From NCBI RefSeq assembly GCF_014212495.1, contig NZ_JACKZC010000003.1:248001-312000 (forward strand): a stretch of DNA of 64,000 nt, read 5' to 3'. This document shows, piece by piece, positions 1 to 7,648 of the stretch. This DNA is from Pontibacter sp. Tf4. GTDB taxonomy: Bacteria > Bacteroidota > Bacteroidia > Cytophagales > Hymenobacteraceae. The position numbers and the translations under genes were made by a program. Under the pieces are notes generated by a model that was not told the origin of the DNA, did no database searches, and worked only from the letters and a program-made list of their open reading frames with translations. Each line of letters opens with the position of its first letter. Position 1 is the first letter of the stretch.

Positions 1-1
1 C

Positions 2-1330
2 GACGTGCCTTCGCCGAGGTACACCAGCTACCCAACCGTGCCGTTCTGGGACGAAAAACCCCTGACCGAAGCCGCCTGGATGCTGCACGTAAAACAGGCT
101 TTCGATAAAACAAATGATACCGACGGCATTAGTGTGTACATGCACCTGCCTTTCTGCGAGAAGCTCTGCACCTACTGCGGCTGCAACAAGCGCATTACCA
201 AGAACCACGCCGTAGAAGAGCCTTATATTGTAGCCATTTTAAAGGAATGGAAACGCTATCTGCAGGTTTTCGGCAGGAAGCCGCGCATTACAGAGTTACA
301 CCTGGGTGGTGGTACGCCTACTTTTTTCGGGGCCGAGAACCTGAAACTGATGCTGGGCAAACTGCTGGAGAAAGCCGAACTTGCTCCCGATGCCGCTCTT
401 AGTATAGAAGTACACCCAAACGCCACCAACGCCGAGCAACTGCAGGTGCTTTACGACCTGGGTTTTAGAAGACTGAGCGTAGGCATCCAGGATTTCGATA
501 TTAAGGTGCAGTTCGTGATCAACCGCATCCAGACCTTCGAGAAAACAAAAGAAATATTTGACGCTGCCCGAGAAATTGGCTACACATCTATAAACGGCGA
601 TATTATTTACGGCCTGCCCATGCAGACTGCCGAGAGCGTGCGCCATACGATAGAAAGAGTAAAAGAGCTTCGTCCGGAACGCATTGCGTTTTATAGTTAC
701 GCCCACGTGCCCTGGAAGAGTAAGGCACAGCGCCGCTACTCCGAAGCCGACCTGCCAGAGCCATCTGTAAAACGTGGCTTATACGAAATGGGTCGCGCCA
801 TGCTGGAAGAAGCCGGTTATGTTGAGATCGGGCTGGACCACTTCGCGCTGCCAACCGACGAACTTTACCTGGCTGCGCAAAACGGAACCCTGCACCGCAA
901 TTTTATGGGCTACACGCCTCGCCACACCGAATTGTTGATCGGCCTGGGTTGCTCCAGCATTTCCGATACAGGCACTGCTTTTATGCAGAACATTAAGGAA
1001 GTAGAGCCTTACGAAGCCGCTGTAGAGATGGGAATTCTGCCAATTCTGAAGGGGCACGAGTCAACTGCCGAAGACCGTCTGATCCGCCAGCACATCACCA
1101 ACCTGATGTGCCAGTTTAAAACCGAGTGGAACGAAGCCGTTTCGCCTTATTTTACCGACGCCCTTGTACGCCTGCAACCGCTCGCCGAGGATGGCTTGGT
1201 AGAGTACACAAAGAACAGTATTGAGATTCTTCCGGCCGGTCACCCGTTTGTGCGCAACATTGCCATGTGCCTGGATGCAAGACTATGGTCTCAGCAACCG
1301 ACAACACCGGTGTTCAGTAAGTCTGTATAA
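2..1330 (+). CDS. hemN: Oxygen-independent coproporphyrinogen III oxidase HemN (5' partial)
   Basis: Radical-SAM enzyme that decarboxylates coproporphyrinogen III to protoporphyrinogen IX without oxygen, in the cytoplasm. The sequence shows the HemN cluster motif CxxxCxxCxC (CEKLCTYCGC, about nt 155-185), the LHLGGGTPTF SAM-binding stretch and the HemN-specific N-terminal PRYTSYPT motif. The frame is open back to the window edge (Asp-Val-Pro before SPRYTSYPT), and family members carry about 10-20 more residues before this motif, so the GTG at position 5 is an internal valine and the true start lies upstream. Length (about 442 visible residues) and the C-terminus are otherwise normal for the roughly 455-residue family. 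hemJ, acting on the product, follows about 0.9 kb downstream, but a terminator and a repeat block separate them, so they are not one operon here. Confidence 0.95.
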   Translation, partial: DVPSPRYTSYPTVPFWDEKPLTEAAWMLHVKQAFDKTNDTDGISVYMHLPFCEKLCTYCGCNKRITKNHAVEEPYIVAILKEWKRYLQVFGRKPRITELHLGGGTPTFFGAENLKLMLGKLLEKAELAPDAALSIEVHPNATNAEQLQVLYDLGFRRLSVGIQDFDIKVQFVINRIQTFEKTKEIFDAAREIGYTSINGDIIYGLPMQTAESVRHTIERVKELRPERIAFYSYAHVPWKSKAQRRYSEADLPEPSVKRGLYEMGRAMLEEAGYVEIGLDHFALPTDELYLAAQNGTLHRNFMGYTPRHTELLIGLGCSSISDTGTAFMQNIKEVEPYEAAVEMGILPILKGHESTAEDRLIRQHITNLMCQFKTEWNEAVSPYFTDALVRLQPLAEDGLVEYTKNSIEILPAGHPFVRNIAMCLDARLWSQQPTTPVFSKSV

Positions 1331-1400
1331 GACCAATGATTAAAGGGATTTAGCTGATTACTATGATTTTGTAAGTTTTAGGTTTTGATTTCGATTTTAG

Positions 1401-1430
1401 AAGAGCTGTACTATTGTGCAGCTCTTTTTT
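1401..1430 (+). terminator. Rho-independent terminator of hemN
   Basis: An 8-bp perfect stem (AAGAGCTG at 1401-1408 pairing with CAGCTCTT at 1419-1426) with a 10-nt loop runs straight into a T tract. It lies about 70 nt after the hemN stop. Confidence 0.75.
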
Positions 1431-1435
1431 GTTTA

Positions 1436-2200
1436 CCTCACCCCAACCCTCTCCTTTCATCGAGAGCCCCTGCCCCCAGAACAGGGGAAGGAGCTTAGCT
1501 ATGGTTCTATAGTTGCCGTGGTCCAACCACCCCTACCCCTCCTTATCCAAGGAGGGGAATTCTGATATTGATGTGTTGACAGCTATAGTTTTATAGTTGC
1601 TGCTTTAACACCCCTATAGTCCCCTCAAGGGGACAATCTCTGTCTTTGCGATAGTTGAAGCTATAGTACTATAGTTTTAGTTTTAGGCTGAGAATAGGAC
1701 AGGTCGCGACCTGTCCTTACAGAATTACGACTACGAGTAACACCGATCTGCCCTAACCAAGAGCGAGAAGGAAACTATAGCAAAGGCAAAAGCTATCGAA
1801 TGTGCTATCAGTCTTTGGGTTGAGCGCCTTTGACTTGTTGCGGTGCCGATAGGCAATCCGACGCAGGAGGATAGCAAGAAGGCAGCAGCGCGATGCCCGA
1901 AGACGGGGCCTCCCGGCCCGGGAGGGAGCTAACCAAACTATAGCACTATAGGTTAGTAGAGCTCCCATGATTACAAGTGGCTATGAAAGAAAAGGCTTGT
2001 TTCCAGTTGCAATTGGCTTCAACTATAGCATCAGACGCTAGCAGGAGCTGCGCACGCTGCTAGGTCTTTACAAACTATAAGCCGAAATAGATTTCTCGCT
2101 ACGCTCGAAATGACAATAATGGAAACTATAGGACATATAGGATGTCTCGGCTGCGCCCGACATGACAGAGAACATTATTTAGCTTAAAATGACATGATAG
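1436..2200. repeat. Dispersed composite intergenic repeat, copy A
   Basis: This gene-free stretch shares a series of modules, in the same order, with 4806-5575. In order: a CCCCTCCTT/AAGGAGGGG hairpin (1536-1557); several CTATAG words; a GGACAGGT/ACCTGTCC palindrome (around 1697-1716); a conserved core (1807-1967); and a tail with a CGAAATGACAATA element and a TGTCTCGGCTGCGC element near 2107-2165. Module spacing differs between copies while module sequence is well kept, which is the pattern of a structured non-coding repeat family rather than of a decayed gene. The reverse-strand open frame across it (1753-1968) shows no recognisable protein family. Its function is unknown; REP/MITE-like repeats are the nearest known class. 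Confidence 0.7.
1807..1967. repeat. Conserved GC-rich hairpin core of the intergenic repeat (copy A)
   Basis: The core opens with ATCAGTCTTTGGGTTGAGCG and closes with GAGCTCCCA. Inside it is a GCCC/GGGGC hairpin and a perfect 15-nt inverted repeat CTCCCGGCCCGGGAG (1910-1924). The same parts recur at 5204-5361 with a divergent spacer of similar length. This arrangement suits a folded RNA or a mobile hairpin element; neither can be proved from the sequence alone. Confidence 0.6.
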
Positions 2201-2241
2201 AAAGCAAAAACTCTTAACTTTTAACTCTTAACTTATCAAAC

Positions 2242-2249
2242 TACCTTTG
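2242..2249 (+). promoter_or_regulatory. Putative Bacteroidota -7 box upstream of hemJ
   Basis: TACCTTTG matches the Bacteroidota housekeeping -7 consensus TAnnTTTG and lies 23 nt before the hemJ start. No good TTTG -33 element is visible at the usual 17-23 nt spacing, so the call is tentative. Confidence 0.4.
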
Positions 2250-2272
2250 CCATAAAACTATCCCTATAGTTC

Positions 2273-2803
2273 ATGAGCTATTTTTACGTTAAGGCGCTGC
2301 ACATCATTTTTGTGGTAACCTGGTTTGCCGGGCTGTTCTACATTGTGCGCCTGTTCATCTACTTCGCCGAAGCCGCTGAGAAACCGGAACCGGAGAGATC
2401 TATCCTTCAGAACCAGTTCAAAATAATGCAGAAACGGTTGTGGTATGGCATTACCTGGCCATCGGCGGTGCTGACGGCTGTTTTTGGACTGAGCATGTGG
2501 AACTTGTATGGCGGCACGCCCGGCTGGCTTGTCTGGAAACTGAGTTTTGTGGTCGGTCTTTACGTGTATCATTTCCTGTGCCACGCCATTTTTAAGCAAC
2601 AGCAACAGGGTATTTTAAACTATAGCTCCACACAGCTTCGCATCTGGAACGAGGTAGCCACGCTTTTTCTGATCAGCATTGTGTTTCTGGTGGTACTTAA
2701 AAACACGCTCAGCATGGTGTGGGGAATTATAGGTCTTATCCTTTTTTCAGCCATTTTGATGCTGGCCATCCGTATTTACAAACGCCTGCGCGAGAAGAAT
2801 TAA
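2273..2803 (+). CDS. hemJ: Protoporphyrinogen oxidase HemJ-type membrane protein
   Basis: HemJ oxidises protoporphyrinogen IX to protoporphyrin IX in the inner membrane. The 176-residue product opens with the family motif KALHIIFVVTWFAG, containing the conserved early histidine (a heme ligand in characterised members), followed by LFYIVRLFIY. It has four hydrophobic segments and the late LNEV-like motif (IWNEVATLFLI) with a following VVLK stretch. All match the UPF0093/HemJ family, and length is typical for Bacteroidota. The start is supported by a -7 box and by the motif beginning a few residues after Met1. hemN lies upstream, consistent with a heme-biosynthesis neighbourhood. Confidence 0.88.
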   Translation: MSYFYVKALHIIFVVTWFAGLFYIVRLFIYFAEAAEKPEPERSILQNQFKIMQKRLWYGITWPSAVLTAVFGLSMWNLYGGTPGWLVWKLSFVVGLYVYHFLCHAIFKQQQQGILNYSSTQLRIWNEVATLFLISIVFLVVLKNTLSMVWGIIGLILFSAILMLAIRIYKRLREKN

Positions 2804-2858
2804 TATCATCGTAGCAGTAAAAACCATCTAACTATTCAGCAATTCAACCATTAAATAA

Positions 2859-3497
2859 ATGAAACAGCCAGAACTGAAAGCAAACGAGCGCGAACTGATC
2901 AAGCTGATCCGCTATTTCAGCAAGCGCGCCAATGCCATGATTGCAACAGGTGAGCTGGACCCGGAGCATGAAAAACTGACCGCTGCCTGCCAGAACCTGG
3001 AACAGCAACTGTACATGCACGCCCAGAACCGAAGCATCATTCTGGATAAACGTGCCCGGCTGGATAAAATAGTGGAAGATAATGCACAGTGTCCGCAATG
3101 CAAGCACGCTGATATGCTGAAGCGCACCGGTACGACCAGCAATGAACACGGCTGGCGCTGCAATACCTATAAATGCCGCCGCTGCAACATTACCTTCACC
3201 TGGAACCGACCGAACAACCCATGGCACCTGGTAGAGTTTCTGGAGCTATACATTAAAGAGCTGGAAACGGCCCTGCCTAACGAACAGAACGAGCAGATGC
3301 GCCAGCACATCATCACTTCGGTGGCACAGATGCAGGACAGCCTGAGCCGCCTGCGCCCCGTGCTGGCAGACTCAGATGAGGAAGTTACCGCCCTGGAAAC
3401 CAAAGAGAGCGAAATGACACGCCTGATCCATCAGTTTAAAAATTACCTGCTGATAGAGAAAATAAAGCTGGACATGCGCGAGGAACCGGAGGCGTAA
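2859..3497 (+). CDS. Conserved hypothetical protein, coiled coil with central zinc ribbon
   Basis: I do not recognise a named family. The 212-residue protein has charged, heptad-like helices at about 1-75 and 125-205 flanking a compact cysteine module: C78xxC81 and C106xxC109 with an extra C101. This spacing is that of a zinc ribbon, and the segment contains the aromatic FTW expected between the knuckles. There is no signal peptide or membrane segment, so it is probably cytoplasmic. It follows hemJ by 55 nt on the same strand and could be co-transcribed. A role in nucleic-acid or protein binding is plausible from the fold only. Confidence 0.75.
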   Translation: MKQPELKANERELIKLIRYFSKRANAMIATGELDPEHEKLTAACQNLEQQLYMHAQNRSIILDKRARLDKIVEDNAQCPQCKHADMLKRTGTTSNEHGWRCNTYKCRRCNITFTWNRPNNPWHLVEFLELYIKELETALPNEQNEQMRQHIITSVAQMQDSLSRLRPVLADSDEEVTALETKESEMTRLIHQFKNYLLIEKIKLDMREEPEA

Positions 3498-3799
3498 AGC
3501 CACCAGGCTTATAGTTTAAGTGCTATTTTACTAAACAACAGCAACTTATATCAGACAGCTAAATAATAGCCGACCGTATGTAAAATATTTGTGTCAGGTG
3601 CTAACCAGGCTATGTTAAGCCAGTGTTATAATAGCACTAATTCAACAGGTAGCAGGGGTTTCAGTGTTTAAATTATAACTATACCAAGCCAGCGCTAAAA
3701 ATAAAAAAGAAAGTAACCTTCTTCACAAAAAAAACGTAGTGCGCCCGTACAACCTGTGTTTTTAATTTCTATATTGTACTTGAAGTTAGTTACAAAACG
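3498..3799. other. Intergenic region, no gene seen
   Basis: About 300 nt of AT-rich sequence between two forward genes. No convincing ORF, hairpin terminator or TAnnTTTG promoter box was found. The promoter of the following small gene should lie in its last 100 nt but is not identifiable by eye. Confidence 0.5.
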
Positions 3800-4012
3800 A
3801 TGGAGTACAATATTATAACCGCACCTGATCTTGAGACACTGGCCACCAAAGTGGCCGACTTTTTCCCGATGGGCTGGAAACTGAAAGGCAGTATTCTGGA
3901 ACATAACAATGGTTTTGCACAACAGCTGGAGCGTAGGCCGTCGGATGCGTTAAGGATGCAACGCACCAAGCAGCGCCCATCTAAGCAAAAACGTACCAAA
4001 TGGATTGAGTAG
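3800..4012 (+). CDS. Small DUF1737-like protein
   Basis: The 70-residue product begins MEYNIITAPDLETL and has the pattern Y-x-I-I-T-A followed by an amphipathic helix, then MGWKLKGSI and a short strand. This is the layout of DUF1737, a small domain typically found as 60-70 residue stand-alone proteins of unknown function. The C-terminal 25 residues are very basic (RMQRTKQRPSKQKRTK), which is unusual for the domain and could bind nucleic acid. The start is the only ATG consistent with the domain edge. A hairpin terminator follows directly. Confidence 0.7.
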   Translation: MEYNIITAPDLETLATKVADFFPMGWKLKGSILEHNNGFAQQLERRPSDALRMQRTKQRPSKQKRTKWIE

Positions 4013-4037
4013 TACCTAAATATAAGCCAAAGGAAAG

Positions 4038-4079
4038 CCACTCCTGAAACTGCATTACAGCAAATCGGGAGTGGTTTTT
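4038..4079 (+). terminator. Rho-independent terminator after the DUF1737-like gene
   Basis: CCACTCC (4038-4044) pairs with GGAGTGG (4068-4074) across a 23-nt loop and is followed by five T residues. It ends the short gene 25 nt upstream. Confidence 0.6.
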
Positions 4080-4166
4080 CTTTGCTCCATAGTTTTAAAA
4101 AGCCTAACCAAATCAGGGCGGCTGCAGTATAGCAATGTGATTAACCCTTATAAAATACATTGCTTC

Positions 4167-4796
4167 ATGGCGCAACTTATAACTACCCCTGGCCCTGCCG
4201 TAGGCTCTGTTTCTGGCCAATCGCTGAAAAAACTACTATACCTTCCTATAAAACGCTGGCTCTTACTCAACTTTAAGCTCGACAGCACCTATTTTAAAAA
4301 ACAACCCGACCGCATCTGGCTCGACCAGCACTTATACCCCCGCTTAGCCAAGTTAAAACAGGGTCGCATTTTGTTTGTGGGCTGTGCCTATTACACCTGG
4401 GAGTCGCTGAAGTATTTTGACAAAGGGGTAGATCTGGTAACGGTAGATATTGACGAATGCAACCAGCTATGGGGCGGAAAAAACCATTTAGTGGCCAGCA
4501 TTTTAGATATAGATAAGTATGTGGCCCCTCACAGCTTCGATATCGTGCTGCTCAACGGCATTTTCGGCCACGGCGTGGATACTCCTGAAATGCAGATCCA
4601 GACTTACAAGGCACTGCACCAGGTATTAAAGCCAAGCGGCCTGCTGCAGATAGGCTGGAACCACGACCTTATTCCTGACCCAACGGCATTAGAAATCAGC
4701 CAGGAGCTTTTTGTTAAAACATCCTTCGAAGGCCTCCCCGAGCGCACCACCTTCCCGGACTCCACCCATGTTTTCGATTTCCTGCGAGCCAGATAA
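4167..4796 (+). CDS. SAM-dependent methyltransferase-like protein
   Basis: The 209-residue product resembles a class I (Rossmann) methyltransferase. GRILFVGCAYYTWE (about 67-80) sits where motif I is expected, DLVTVDID (about 88-95) matches the acidic end of strand beta2, FDIVLLNGIFGHGVD fits motif IV, and LKPSGLLQIGWN fits post-motif strand beta5. Motif I is degenerate (VGCAYYT instead of GxGxG), so catalysis is uncertain. The open frame extends to an ATG at 4071, but that start lies inside the preceding terminator, whereas the ATG at 4167 gives a sensible N-terminus; I chose 4167. The substrate is unknown. It is transcribed alone. Confidence 0.7.
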   Translation: MAQLITTPGPAVGSVSGQSLKKLLYLPIKRWLLLNFKLDSTYFKKQPDRIWLDQHLYPRLAKLKQGRILFVGCAYYTWESLKYFDKGVDLVTVDIDECNQLWGGKNHLVASILDIDKYVAPHSFDIVLLNGIFGHGVDTPEMQIQTYKALHQVLKPSGLLQIGWNHDLIPDPTALEISQELFVKTSFEGLPERTTFPDSTHVFDFLRAR

Positions 4797-4805
4797 AGTT
4801 TGATT

Positions 4806-5575
4806 GTGTTTAGAGCTACCTCACCCGGCCCTCTCCTTAAAACAGGAGATGGAGATTTACCCCTTCCCAACCTTCCCCTAAGAACAGGGGAAGGAGCTTA
4901 GCTATAGTTCTATAGTTACGAAATATCACACCCCTACCCCTCTCAAGAGGGGAATTGCTGCTGTTGCTATAGTTGGGACATCTATAGTTTCATAGTTGCT
5001 GTGGTCAAACCACCCCTACCCCTCCTTGTCTAAGGAGGGGAATTCTTGCATAGCTATAGTAGCAGCTATAGTTCCATAGTTACAGATTACAAACAGGACA
5101 GGTTTACCTGTCCCTTTGGAAATACAACCACGAGTAAAACAGATCTGCCCGAACCAAGAGCTATTAAGCAAACTATAGCTTGAGGGTAGCTATGGAATGT
5201 GATATCAGTCTTTGGGTTGAGCGCCTTGTAGATTTCCGGTGGCGTAGCCATTGCGAGGAACGAGCAAAGGAAATGTACACCGCGCGATGCCCGAAGACGG
5301 GGCCTCCCGGCCCGGGAGGGAGCCAAACAAACTATAGAACTGTAGGTAATTAGAGCTCCCAGGATTGGTAGAAACTATAGAACAACGGCTTGGTTCGAAT
5401 AGTAGGCAAAGCAAACTATAAAAAGATAGCATTTCGAAGTATAGTTTGAGATAGATTTCCCAGGTTGTTCGAAATGACAATAGTGGAAGTATAAGACATA
5501 TAAGATGTCTCGGCTGCGCTCGACATGACAAAATAAGAAATTATAGTACAACTATGGTACAGTTAAACTGTCTCA
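4806..5575. repeat. Dispersed composite intergenic repeat, copy B
   Basis: Second copy of the block at 1436-2200, in the same orientation. It has two CCCCTcc/ggAGGGG hairpins (near 4932-4953 and 5015-5040), the GGACAGG/CCTGTCC palindrome near 5095-5112, the conserved core (5204-5361) and the CGAAATGACAATA and TGTCTCGGCTGCGC tail elements near 5469-5526. It also contains nine CTATAG words. It fills the gap between a forward gene and the convergent deacetylase gene. Copy B has one more pyrimidine/purine hairpin than copy A, so the block is modular. Confidence 0.7.
5204..5361. repeat. Conserved GC-rich hairpin core of the intergenic repeat (copy B)
   Basis: Same start and end words as the core at 1807-1967, with the perfect CTCCCGGCCCGGGAG inverted repeat at 5304-5318. 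The spacer between the 5' word and the hairpin differs in sequence. The reverse-strand frame over it encodes peptide fragments (SRAGRPRLRASR, KALNPKTD) shared with the copy A frame, which follows from the DNA similarity and is not evidence of a protein. Confidence 0.6.
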
Positions 5576-5598
5576 GCCATGGCTCAAACTATAACCTT

Positions 5599-6588
5599 TT
5601 AAACCTTAGTTTTCAGCTTCTTCAAAATCCCTTTCATGCTATCTAACATGTGGTAATCAGAGCGGTAGAAGTCGCATTGGCGGATCAGGTCTTCGTTGCC
5701 CCAGATCGTGAAGCGGTTAAGCGTGAGCAGGTTAGTAGGCTTGTAGAAGTCAGGGTTGAAGTTTTTGGCGTGCTCTACAGTAATTCCCAGCTTTATACCC
5801 TCCTCTTTACAAACATCCAGCACGGTTTGGTTAAACTCGCCGCAAGGGTACGCGATCGTGATAGGCCGGTAGCCTACCATGTCTTCCAGTATATCCTGTG
5901 CTTTGCTTATCTGCTCTTTAATACCGGCAGCATCGTAATTAGGCAGCACGGCGTGGTCGCAGGTGTGGTTCCCGATGTGGATGAGCGGATGCTGGGCCAG
6001 TTTGTTCAGTTCAGTCGGGGTTAAGGGGCGGTCAGTGTCGCCTACCGGCGTGAAGCAGCCGGGACCATATTTTGCGATCAGGTAAGCATCAATGGCATCG
6101 TCGGTGAGGGTTAGCAAGTGCTTTTTCTCGAGGCCTATGGCAGCATCGGTCATGCCTGCTTTTTTTCCCTCGCGGTACGCCACATCCCACCAGAAAGCCT
6201 TTCCTTTTAACACATGGTTTGCGGAAACAAAAATAAGGGCCGGCACATTGAACTCTTCCAGCACAGGCAGGGCACGCAGGTTGTTATAGTATCCGTCATC
6301 AAAGGTAATCATGATGTAGCGGTCATCAGCAGGGAGCCCGTTCAGCACCTCTACTGGCGATACAAACCGATAGCCTTTGCTTTTATGGTAGGCCACAAAC
6401 TGGCGGAAAATATCAACTGTAACCTGTTGCTGCGGGTCTGCTATGTGCTGGTTTAGTTCCTGCCTGTCTCGGAACAGGGCATGGAACAGGTATGTATTCA
6501 GGGCGTTCTGCTCTTTAACAGCCGAAAGTATAAGGGGTGCCATCATTACATCTACCTGATGGATGGCTTTGCGTAGTGTTGATTTCAT
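5599..6588 (-). CDS. Polysaccharide deacetylase family protein (NodB/CE4 domain)
   Basis: A 329-residue CE4-type deacetylase that removes N- or O-acetyl groups from polysaccharides. NodB motifs are visible: TFDDGY with the D97/D98 pair, the metal-binding HTCDH (H208, H212), and AYPCGEFN (about 246-253) for motif 3. An alpha-helical insertion at about 125-200 separates motifs 1 and 2, as in the longer Bacteroidota/XagB-like members. No convincing signal peptide is seen, so it may act on a lipid-linked or cytoplasmic precursor, or leave by another route. It is divergent from the EPS operon starting at 6881 and separated by only 292 nt, so it is likely part of the same system. Substrate is inferred from context only. 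Confidence 0.87.
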   Translation of the reverse strand: MKSTLRKAIHQVDVMMAPLILSAVKEQNALNTYLFHALFRDRQELNQHIADPQQQVTVDIFRQFVAYHKSKGYRFVSPVEVLNGLPADDRYIMITFDDGYYNNLRALPVLEEFNVPALIFVSANHVLKGKAFWWDVAYREGKKAGMTDAAIGLEKKHLLTLTDDAIDAYLIAKYGPGCFTPVGDTDRPLTPTELNKLAQHPLIHIGNHTCDHAVLPNYDAAGIKEQISKAQDILEDMVGYRPITIAYPCGEFNQTVLDVCKEEGIKLGITVEHAKNFNPDFYKPTNLLTLNRFTIWGNEDLIRQCDFYRSDYHMLDSMKGILKKLKTKV

Positions 6589-6880
6589 GTAAGTAAAGCG
6601 TAATAAGGCGCGCTGGCCGTATTTTACAGACTTATACTGTGCGGGGGGCTGCTTAGTTATAGTTTACCTTGCTTCCTTTGCCTGCCCTGGCCTTATCAGC
6701 AACTGCTCCCTTATTTGTGCATCAGAATATTTGAATTTTTCAGCATCCTTTTTAAGCCGATCCAGTATATATGCCTGAATTATTGAAGCCGGTTAAGCCC
6801 CTTTAATCCAATATAACAACAGGGCGCGGCCACTACCCGGGTAAACTTCGGCCCGGCACAAACACCCTTAACCACCGAAC
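6589..6880. other. Divergent promoter region between deacetylase and EPS operon
   Basis: This 292-nt gap must hold promoters for both directions. No TAnnTTTG match with acceptable spacing is visible on either strand, so the promoters may use an alternative sigma factor. No other structure was found. Confidence 0.4.
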
Positions 6881-7645
6881 ATGAAGCGAATTAGTTATTT
6901 CTTTTTCTGCCTGTTGTTTATCAGTTCCTGTATTTCTAAAAAGGAGCTTGTTTATATGCAGAATCCAAATCTTAAAACTTCCACCCCCACTCCTTTCAAC
7001 AACAATATTCCTGAGTACAAACTGCAGGTAAATGATGTGCTTTCTGTAAAAGTGCTCAGCGCGGAAGCCGAGCTGTCGGAGATCTATAACATCATCAGTC
7101 CTACCAACGGGTTTGGTGTGGCCGAGCCCGGCAGCCTGTACCTGAGTGGTTATTCTATTGATAATGAAGGGAACATAAACCTGCCAAACGTGGGCAAACT
7201 GAAGGTCTCCGGACTTACCACCACCCAGGCACAGCAGCTTATCCAGCGAAACCTGAACCAGTACCTGACCGGTGCTACCGTTGTGGTGAAGCTCATCAGC
7301 TTTAAAGTGAGCATTTTAGGGGAAGTTGAAAAACCCGGCTACTACTATGTATACAACGAGCAGGCAAGCCTGCTGGAAGGCCTGGCCCTGGCCGGCGACC
7401 TGAAATACAGCGCCAGCCGCCATAACATTAAACTGATTCGCCAGACGCAGAACGGTTCCGAGATCGTATTACTCGACCTGACCGATCCGGCACTTGTGCA
7501 ATCGCCGTATTACTACCTGCTGCCAAACGACGTACTATATGTAGAACCACGCCAAACCTTTGTGAAGCGTGAAAACCTGGTAGTTGTAACCACTATTCTG
7601 AGTGTGATCTCGACAGCGGCGTTATTTCTAAATTTTGTAAAGTAA
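6881..7645 (+). CDS. Wza-like polysaccharide export lipoprotein
   Basis: Outer-membrane EPS export (OPX) protein of 254 residues. It has a lipoprotein signal peptide ending in the lipobox ISSC (Cys17), a Poly_export domain (about 45-130, starting YKLQVNDVLSVKV and ending in QLIQRNLNQYL) and an SLBB domain (about 145-225, SILGEVEKPGYYYV). A final hydrophobic segment (about 232-252) resembles the C-terminal membrane helix of OPX proteins. Some enteric Wza proteins have two or more SLBB domains; this short form is common in Bacteroidota. It is the first gene of the EPS operon and ends 3 nt before the Wzc-type partner, so the two are surely co-translated. Confidence 0.92.
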   Translation: MKRISYFFFCLLFISSCISKKELVYMQNPNLKTSTPTPFNNNIPEYKLQVNDVLSVKVLSAEAELSEIYNIISPTNGFGVAEPGSLYLSGYSIDNEGNINLPNVGKLKVSGLTTTQAQQLIQRNLNQYLTGATVVVKLISFKVSILGEVEKPGYYYVYNEQASLLEGLALAGDLKYSASRHNIKLIRQTQNGSEIVLLDLTDPALVQSPYYYLLPNDVLYVEPRQTFVKRENLVVVTTILSVISTAALFLNFVK

Positions 7646-7648
7646 TCT

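Noticed and set aside
1753..1968. 71-codon reverse-strand ORF in repeat copy A, sharing peptide pieces with the frame at 5087-5326
   Set aside because: The similarity follows from the repeated DNA; the frames differ in ends and spacer, contain the GC hairpin and show no protein family.
4071..4166. Longer N-terminus for the methyltransferase-like gene
   Set aside because: The upstream ATG lies in the preceding terminator and the added residues do not match the fold.
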